NCBI GenBank assembly: GCA_015680685.1 | Contig: MNCI01014802.1 | Span: 1,478 to 65,477 of the forward strand | DNA from: Gnetum montanum | Lineage: Eukaryota > Streptophyta > Gnetopsida > Gnetales > Gnetaceae | Length of the DNA: 64,000 bases | Direction: 5' to 3' | In this document: in pieces, positions 57,687-64,000 of the stretch | Layout of the letters: each line of letters begins with the position of its first letter | Position numbering within the stretch: position 1 is the first letter of the stretch | Notes under the pieces: generated by a model | The model's database searches: none | The model's input: the letters and a program-made list of their open reading frames with translations, nothing else | Told to the model about the DNA's origin: nothing | Program-made: the position numbers and the translations under genes

Positions 57687-58190
57687 TTGCACTCAGTGCT
57701 CCGAACTGCCCCCAATATGTTTGTTCACCTGCAGCTGTTTAACTCTAAGCTCATTTATTCACTCATAGTTTTCTTGTCTCCTTGGAGTTATGTTTGCAGG
57801 ATGACGCTCAAAAGTTCTCGTACGAGAGTGCAGTTCATCATAGGCAACAAGATGAGGCAATGTCCATTAATCCACCTTGCAAGACTAAATCAAACCGTTA
57901 ACCCGTACATTCCCATTCCCCGAAAACTCACTATCTGTTCACCAAACTATTGCACACTGCAAAACATTACAGCGGTTGCAACACACAAAACACAACATTC
58001 GCACATGAGTACAAGAACAAATTCAAGTTTCCAAAGAAAAAAAAAGGTACTCATGTCAAAAGCAATCAAGAAACATCCTGTTGCATGGCTTTGCCTCTTC
58101 GCTAACAGTTTCCCCAAAGAAGGGTGTTGTTCCTCCAAAGAATGCAAAACCTCACCCCGTGGCTTTGGTATTGACAATAAGTTCTCTTGA
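57687..58190 (+). CDS. Open frame in the 3' region, unrecognised
   Basis: 167 codons between integrase and the 3' LTR. The N-terminal part is hydrophobic (LIYSLIVFLSPWSYVC). A strong 3' splice-site-like sequence (TTATGTTTGCAG) ends at about 57800, after which the frame continues MTLKSSRTRVQFIIGNK, rich in basic residues. An equally long minus-strand frame overlaps (58234-57947). No homologue recognised; it may be the remains of an extra ORF or simply non-coding. Confidence 0.25.
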   Translation: MHSVLRTAPNMFVHLQLFNSKLIYSLIVFLSPWSYVCRMTLKSSRTRVQFIIGNKMRQCPLIHLARLNQTVNPYIPIPRKLTICSPNYCTLQNITAVATHKTQHSHMSTRTNSSFQRKKKVLMSKAIKKHPVAWLCLFANSFPKEGCCSSKECKTSPRGFGIDNKFS

Positions 58191-58411
58191 ACACTAACCA
58201 AGAGCACTGTTCCGCCAAAGGACGTGCACCGCATGCCTAAATTCCAAGTCTGCCAAACAATTGCTATCGACGAGGACTAGTGTGCCGCACACCTGAGCAT
58301 CCCATTTCCCCAGCATGATCCCTTGGGCAGTCACCAATCCCCACAATCCCTTTTCTCCTACCAGCTACCAATCTCACCTTTTCAATCCCATACACTACTA
58401 AACACGGTGCG

Positions 58412-58588
58412 ATGACATCTAGTCAAGTGGCAAAGGACAAAGCTTTTATCAAGTTGCTTATGGTGTTTTGTGCTTCTTTGTCGACGCTTCTCGGGTCGAT
58501 TCCTCCAAGCATCAACAAAGAGGGGCCAATGAAACACCACAAAAATTTCAAGTTTGGCACTTGTCCAACAAGAACCAGATCCCCGTGA
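58412..58588 (+). CDS. 58-codon ORF with a membrane-like segment overlapping the polypurine tract
   Basis: MTSSQVAKDKAFIKLL followed by MVFCASLSTLLGSIPPS gives one hydrophobic segment of about 20 residues. The frame then runs through the polypurine tract (NKEGP) into the 3' LTR and stops at 58586. Short and unsupported by a second copy in this window, since the outer 3' end is absent. Confidence 0.25.
   Translation: MTSSQVAKDKAFIKLLMVFCASLSTLLGSIPPSINKEGPMKHHKNFKFGTCPTRTRSP
58517..58529 (+). promoter_or_regulatory. Polypurine tract
   Basis: CAAAGAGGGGCCA lies immediately before the 3' LTR start TGAAACACC; primes plus-strand DNA synthesis. Confidence 0.8.
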
Positions 58589-59599
58589 CCCACAGATGAC
58601 TTTGGCTACATTTGAAGTCACACATGGCAATTTTGAGGATCGAAACATCTGGTTTTTACCAAGTGTTGTCAGTGTATACGCTCGGCATTTTCAGCGTATA
58701 CGCCCGACGCCTAGCCTACACACCTCATGTACGCTCAGCAGGTGAAACAGGAGCAAGAATTGAAGCAAGTCGACATCCAGCATCCATCAGCGTATACGCC
58801 CCAGCGTATACGCCAGCATCCATCAGCGTATACGCCCAGCGTCCACCCAAGTTCACACACCCAGCAAGTCCAGCGTATACGCTCAGCGTATACGCCAGCC
58901 TGATGTAACGTATACGCCCAGTGTATATCATATTTCTAAATTGTACGCACCCGGCCGACACGCCACGTGTCTCCCAACCCGATTTTCCCGATAAAACCCC
59001 CCCTTTAAAAAGCCCAGTTTTCCGCGTATTCAAGGTCGGTAAAAATTTACCAAAGCAGACCCAAGAGCAATTACGTTGCAAACCAGACCATAAAACCCTC
59101 TTACGCTGGAAGTTCTGTACACTGAGCACAGTCTCTACACTCCGCCTACCGTGCGAACCAGCCGCATCCCTACATCCACCAGGGCTTTACGTCCGCCTTG
59201 TGTTCAGCCGCAACTGCGTTAGACCGATGCACTACATTTCCATTTCATAATACAGTTTACAGTTTATAATTTATAATTTACAGTTTACGCTGATTTCTTG
59301 CATGTGTTTCTGCTTAAGCTCATTTACATTTACGCTCTGGTCATGCCGCCTATGCTCTATTTACACTTTTTACGCTGTCGGCATCCTGTTTATGCTTTAC
59401 GCCCAGTTCACGCCCTGTTACGCTGTGCACTCGAGTTTACGCTTAGTTTACGCTGCGTATATCAGTTTACGCTATTACGCCATTTACATTTTTCTTACGC
59501 CCTGTTTTCATTGTTCACTCCGTTTTACGCCCGCTACATCGTTTACGCATAACCCAGCGTATAACACTTCAGTGACGCTCGGGGAAATCCTTGTCTGAT
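58530..59599 (+). repeat. Inner element 3' LTR, truncated by the gap
   Basis: Collinear with the 5' LTR from 42495 to 43589. Six exact GCGTATACGC palindromes: 58694, 58790, 58804, 58826, 58873, 58886. G-box at 58964-58969 and TATA-like box at 59004-59011. The last ~146 bp of the LTR should be in the gap. Confidence 0.9.
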
Positions 59600-59767
59600 N
59601 NNNNNNNNNNNNNNNNNNNNNNNNNNNNNNNNNNNNNNNNNNNNNNNNNNNNNNNNNNNNNNNNNNNNNNNNNNNNNNNNNNNNNNNNNNNNNNNNNNNN
59701 NNNNNNNNNNNNNNNNNNNNNNNNNNNNNNNNNNNNNNNNNNNNNNNNNNNNNNNNNNNNNNNNNNN
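59600..59767. other. Assembly gap (168 N)
   Basis: Covers the end of the inner 3' LTR, its target duplication and part of the outer gag. By comparison the missing sequence should be about 400 bp, so the N count may be an estimate. ORFs drawn across it are artefacts. Confidence 1.
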
Positions 59768-62309
59768 GAGCCAGGCTACATGGTCTATGCTGGAACCTTA
59801 GAACGGGGAAGAAGAGGAAGATGAACTTGCAGGCCAGTCTGAACATTCATACCACACACTCAGCCCCCATGCGTACATAAATCCCCTGTTTCCTCTTGCA
59901 GGAGAAGCCGCCCACCTTAATCCAGCCATAACCGCTCAAACCCACATTCCTGTCATCTCGCAGGTCACTACGCAGTCATCCGTCCTGCAGGTGCAAATAC
60001 CACCCCAAAATAACCTGGGGGCAGTCTCATCACCACGTGTAATCAGCACTCCGGCGGTGGTCCCTGCATCCACCATGCCTCATTTCATTCCTCAGATCCA
60101 ACCCCAAGCCATGTTTACAACCCGCCCGATAAAAAATCCGACGCAAAATTTATCGTTGTCGCTGCCTCCAAGCCAACAGACGATAGCTATTGTTCAGCCA
60201 CAGACATCTATCCAACAGCCCGCCACGAGTCAGTGGATCATCCCTATGGCATAACATAACCAGTCTGCGGTATATGGCATGCAACCCTCGGTTGCACCCG
60301 CAACGCATATTCCACAGATGGTCCCACAATATCCTTATCCCTATCCCGCCCAGCCGGTGGCAGCTAATCTCTCCGCTCAACCTGGTGGGTGGTGGTCTTC
60401 ACAGGCAACTTCATCCGCGGGGATTCCCGCTACACCACCTACTAGTCAGGCTATTCCTCCATTTCCACTCCCTGGCATCTCTCTCCCAATTCAACCCCCT
60501 ATTCCTCCTACGCAGACATCTTCATCAATAGGTTTAGATCAAGCCTTCTTACTCATTTAGACCCTCACTGAGGAGGTTAGACGCCTTAAGGCCGCTGGCT
60601 CAGACACTATACAGATCATGGATTTCTATCAAGATGATCCTATTAGTCCAGCAGTCCCCATGCTGTCGTTGCCCCCAGGGATGTCCTTACCTCATTTCAC
60701 TAAATATAATGGGGAAGGAGATCCCAACGCTCACCTGGTTACCTTCAGATCCGAATCCTTGTTATTACAGCAGTGGCCTCACATAATCATCCGTGTCTTT
60801 GCGATGTCTCTGGCAGGGAAAGCTTTAGATTGGTATCGAGCCATCCCTAGCTCTTCCATCTCAACCTTGGAAGAGCTCTTGACACAGTTCATGACTCGCT
60901 TTAAATATAACCAAAAGCCGAAGGTCACATTAGATCAGCTTATGGGGGTGAAACAAGACCCACTCGAACCAATCCAAAAGTTTATACAGCGATGGAGTGC
61001 TACTTTGAACGAAATCCGTGAGCCAATCGCGAAGGCCCATTTGCTAGCCATCTTCAAGGGAGCAGTCAATAACTTCATCAAGTCTAAGCTGTATTACCTT
61101 TCCCCTAGCTCCTTACATCAGGCCTTCGCCCAGACTAAAAGCATCCAAGATGCTGCAGAGGCTAGCAAAGACCCAGCGTATGTTGCCTATAAAAACGCTA
61201 ACAACAAGGGCAAGGATAAAGGTAAAACAATGACAACGACGGTAGCTGCGCAAATTGAAGGTGCTAAGAACAAAAACAAGAAGGAACCTACGACATCACC
61301 CGAGACCACAGCTAGTATGAGCAGCACCAGCCAAGACACATCTGCCGCTGAAAAAACCCCCGAGCCAAAACCAAACTTTAAGCGTAAAGATCGCTCAAAG
61401 TATACAGCCCTTCCAGTAAAACATTTGGAATTGTTGAAACAACTATTAGGGGCAGGATACATTCAGCCTAAGAAGGATTCCAAAGAAGCTCTAAAGTGTC
61501 ACAAGCATGATTGTGAACTGCTGAAGAATCCTTCTTCAGCCCTACCTGATGAACCACCAGTTCTGAGGTCTTTCAGGCTGGACCATTTCTGTGACTACCA
61601 TCAGTTGTGTGGTCACGATACAGATTACTGCTGGGCATTGAAAGATGATATTCAACGCATGATTGACGATGGTTCACTTAAACTAGATGACAGTAGTCCA
61701 ACGCGTCCTGAAAACCAAGCGTTGCATGTGTACAAGGATCCGTTAAACGCAAATGACGCCCCATACACAATCAACGTGGTAAGTACGTACGGTGAGAGGG
61801 AAGTACCACCCAAACAACCTTTTGTTTTGCATGTACCTACCAACTCACCAAGGGGGACAAGCTTTTCACCGGCAGCTAGTGGTGTCTCAAGGCCACCCTT
61901 CATCATTCGGGCACCTTCTCCAGATTTAACTCAGCCTCCCAGTAACAGTAAAGCCGAGGCTATGTCCACGCCCACAACTAAAGCATCTTTCATTCTCAGA
62001 GTACCAAAATCACCAGCTGCCCCTTTTACACTGGGACAAGCTTCTAACACAAATCACCAACCCCCACCTAATAAACAAAAAGAAGGGGATGTGTCTAGTA
62101 ATGTCGTAAAAAATCATCTTATGCTAGGCTTTGCTAAGCCCAAGCCCCTGGCCTCTGTACCTTCGCCCGCACCTTATGGACAGGACGAGGGTGCAGAAAC
62201 ACAGCCACCTCCCTTTGGCAAGAAAAAGAACAACTCCCCGACTGACACCGTTCCGCCCAGGGAGATCCGTCTCTTAGGGCGAATGGAAGAAGACAGAGGG
62301 GAAAAATAA
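59768..62309 (+). pseudogene. gag: Outer element gag, continued after the inner insertion
   Basis: One frame throughout. It begins in the acidic block EEEEDELAGQSEHSYHTLSP, homologous to EEAEFAAQSEHEDSYHTLSP of the inner gag. A Pro/Gln-rich linker follows, then the gag core MDFYQDDPISPAVP...TKYNGEGDPNAHL...SLAGKALDWYRAIP (60618-60845), and the zinc-knuckle-like CDYHQLCGHDTDYC (about 61590-61632). In-frame stops at 59799, 60252, 60558 and 62307; no frameshift. A weaker set of PF(V/I)xRxP motifs precedes the protease, as in the inner element. Confidence 0.85.
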
Positions 62310-63215
62310 GCCAGTAAAGAACGGGATCTCCTTGATGTGTTTACTCAGGTCAAACAGGCTCTGAAACAAAAAAATACAACGCTGAGCCTCTATGACCTGC
62401 TCATGACGTCTCAAAAACACCGTGAGGCCATGGTCCGCATGCTGACATCCATACCTATGGAGGAAAGCTTACCAGCGGAGGAGGAAGTGATACACGCTGT
62501 CATGTTTCCCACCAATGCTGAGCGACCTAAACCTACCTCATTGACCTTTCATGATGAATCCATCAAAGATGATCCTGAGAAAGGTCAAGTGAGAACTGAA
62601 CCCATGTTTATCACCATTCGAGTTGGTCAATATCAAATCCAGAGGGTGCACATGGACGATGGCACAACTACAAATGTCATTCCTTATCCCATCGTGGATA
62701 GGTTGGGTCTAATCGACCAGATCAGTCCCACAACAACAACGTGCATAAAGCCATTCAACGGAGCATGGGTTCAAGTCAAGGGGACGGTGCACATCAAATT
62801 TGTGGTAGGGGACCAATTCCCAACGGATGCTACATTCCTTGTTATCGAGGAGATGCCTGGGTTCAACTTGATTCTAGGGAGGTCCTAGTTAGCCCAATTG
62901 AGGGTGGTTTCGTCACCAATACACCAGGAAATACACCTACCTTACGTAGGGGGAGAGGTTGTAATACGCGGTGAAGAAATCACCCCTAGGACTGTCAACA
63001 ATATCGAAGAAGAATGGGGTTTGGAGATAGAAACATTGGATGATCAGACCTATCCCCGAATCCCTGAACAAACCGAAACGAATGATGACAGTCTAGCCTG
63101 GGCCAACCTGCCATTTCAGGATGGTGGTGTGGAAGAGCCAAGCTGCAAATTTCCCCGCCCTTATGCATCATTGAACATAAAAGCCATCAAGAAACAATTA
63201 CGAATTAGTGATTGA
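62310..63215 (+). pseudogene. Outer element protease region
   Basis: Same frame as gag. QKNTTLSLYDLLMTSQKHRE (62368-62427) and MDDGTTTNVIP (62652-62684; DDG active site) are followed by FNLILGRS then TAG at 62886, where the inner element has W in FNLILGRPWLAQL: direct evidence for TGG to TAG. The frame continues LAQLRVVSSP to TGA 63213. As in the inner element no RT follows; a spacer and an antisense ORF do. Confidence 0.8.
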
Positions 63216-63449
63216 GCTTAATGGCATTTACGCGAATCTTCATGTCTTTACTAATTTTGCATTTTATGCTTAACAGTATCCATTGTCAATCCTCTTTAAT
63301 ATATACATACATTTTTTACGCTTGCTATTCATTACACCATTCACATTTCTTTATGTACGCTATTTACGCTCGTTGATCATTTTAGTGCAATTACGTAGCA
63401 ATGTACATTATCAATTACGCTTCCAAAATTACGCAGATGCCTAAAACTA

Positions 63450-63645
63450 GTGATGGCCCGCAATGGCCTAAAACTAGTGATGGCCCGCAATGGCCTTAAA
63501 CTAGTGATGGCCCGCAATGGCCTAAAACTAGTAATGGCCCACAATGGCCTTAAACTAGCAAAGGCCCGCAATGACCTAAAACTAATTCCCTGGTACCTTA
63601 CGCAAATGTTACACGATGGCCCGCGATTGCCTTAAACTAGCAATT
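63450..63645 (+). repeat. Hairpin-TAAAACTAG array 4 (outer element, after protease)
   Basis: Units of about 27 bp: GGCC-CGCAAT-GGCC followed by TAAAACTAG or TTAAACTAG, at 63455, 63482, 63509 and 63536, then variants at 63563 (GGCC/GACC) and 63618. Same loop and tail as the inner arrays but a GGCC stem. The reverse-strand ORF translating it (63571-63377) is a repeat artefact. Confidence 0.8.
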
Positions 63646-63832
63646 CCATTTCACAACAACGTAACTTATTCAAAACCTTTAACAACTACACTTACGCGTT
63701 GCAAATAAAGACATAAAACTAAAATAAAATAAATAGCATTTAAAACCATACAGAAGATCTTAATGCTAGTATTTTCAACATTCATATAACCATTGTTCAA
63801 TTTCAATCAATAAAATCATGTGTAAGTTACAG

Positions 63833-64000
63833 TTACGCATCCCCCCTAGTGCCACTGTCACCCGTATCCCTTAGGTCAGGCTCCAAGCCTAATAAATCAT
63901 CCTCAAGTGGGTCGTCCTTCTTAGAAGGTATTCCTTTGTGAGGAATGCCATCCCCACGAAGCCCTTGCTCCAACGCCGGCTCCACAAGAGGATGATCTCT
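63833..64000 (-). pseudogene. C-terminal end of the outer element's antisense ORF (partial)
   Basis: The minus strand is open from the window edge to TAA at 63833: ...PHKGIPSKKDDPLEDD... DLRDTGDSGTRGDA. It is acidic with a Gly/Asp/Ser-rich end, like the last exon of the inner antisense gene (DEGGDDTGEAGPSGAGASDA...). Position relative to protease and to the hairpin array is the same in both elements. Only the tail is visible, so domain content cannot be tested here. Confidence 0.55.

Larger units (their letters stand above)
42495..59599 (+). mobile_element. Inner family B Ty3/gypsy (Tat/Ogre-like) element of about 17 kb with an antisense gene
   Basis: Order: 5' LTR (42495-43735), primer site, leader array, gag, protease, hairpin array, antisense seven-exon gene, palindrome array, hairpin array, RT-RNase H-aRNase H-integrase, hairpin array, 3' non-coding region, polypurine tract (58517-58529), 3' LTR (58530 into the gap). 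The second, DGAS/NNIAEYEGL-type RNase H places it in the Tat lineage. A by-eye comparison of about 285 bp of the two LTRs shows about 18 differences, mostly transitions, so the insertion is younger than the surrounding elements but not recent. Confidence 0.9.
40506..64000 (+). mobile_element. Outer family B Ty3/gypsy (Tat/Ogre-like) element, split by the inner element
   Basis: 5' LTR 40506-42097, primer site 42104, gag start 42346, then interruption at 42494 by the inner element. After the gap, gag-protease continues (59768-63215), followed by the hairpin array (63450-63640) and the end of an antisense ORF (63833 to the window edge). The pol part lies beyond the window. Protein blocks are clearly homologous to, but diverged from, the inner element, so these are two families of one lineage and not two copies of one family. 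Confidence 0.85.

Overview
The window is repeat-dominated DNA from a large plant genome. A gymnosperm is my inference from the giant, nested, heavily decayed LTR retrotransposons and the long stretches without host genes; the sequence does not fix the species. No intact host gene is evident. Two assembly gaps (23089-23779, 59600-59767) and two single N bases (2979, 6979) are present.

Region 1 (1-40.5 kb) is an old, AT-rich layer. Its main component is 'family A', a non-autonomous Athila/Tat-like element with LTRs starting TGAT, a degenerate tRNA-Asp-type primer site, a gag gene, a long non-coding spacer and a second ORF just before the 3' LTR, but no pol. Several sense and antisense copies are nested and cut up (LTRs at 2509-3193, 11105-11832, 11833-12769, 14425-15227, 19675-19735, 22399-23088 and 36815-37740). 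One copy carries a 772-bp foldback transposon and a solo LTR with a 5-bp target duplication. Antisense remnants of a Ty1/copia element, a LINE and an old 'family B' Ty3/gypsy element also occur. Between 3.9 and 11 kb lie decayed host-gene pieces: an R2R3-MYB gene with its intron, a calcium-dependent protein kinase exon, a GC-richer unrecognised locus, and a degenerate repeat array built around a small hairpin.

Region 2 (40.5-64 kb) is the most interesting part: two nested 'family B' elements of the Tat/Ogre-like Ty3/gypsy lineage (dual RNase H). The outer element (LTR 40506-42097, gag start 42346) was split at 42494 by a second element of about 17 kb (42495 to about 59735) and resumes after the gap as gag-protease (59768-63215). 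The inner element reads LTR, primer site, leader repeat array, gag, protease, then an ANTISENSE seven-exon gene (complement 48795-52378), then RT-RNase H-aRNase H-integrase, a 3' non-coding region, polypurine tract and 3' LTR. I could trace the antisense gene as a phase-consistent 1000-codon model with six introns. It encodes an FCP1/HAD-like domain without recognisable catalytic aspartates, a domain resembling plant transposon-associated proteins, an acidic region and a coiled coil. The 3' end of a similar antisense ORF sits at the same place in the outer element, so this layout belongs to the lineage.

Two repeat systems organise the inner element. Exact copies of the palindrome GCGTATACGC are concentrated in the LTR U3, once in the leader, and upstream of the antisense gene. 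A short hairpin with variable but complementary stems, a C(C/T)GNAA-type loop and a TAAACT tail forms arrays at block boundaries: after protease, before RT, after integrase, and after the outer protease. Together they suggest a self-regulating retrotransposon with two opposed transcription units; that function is inference. Both elements are broken by nonsense codons but almost free of frameshifts.
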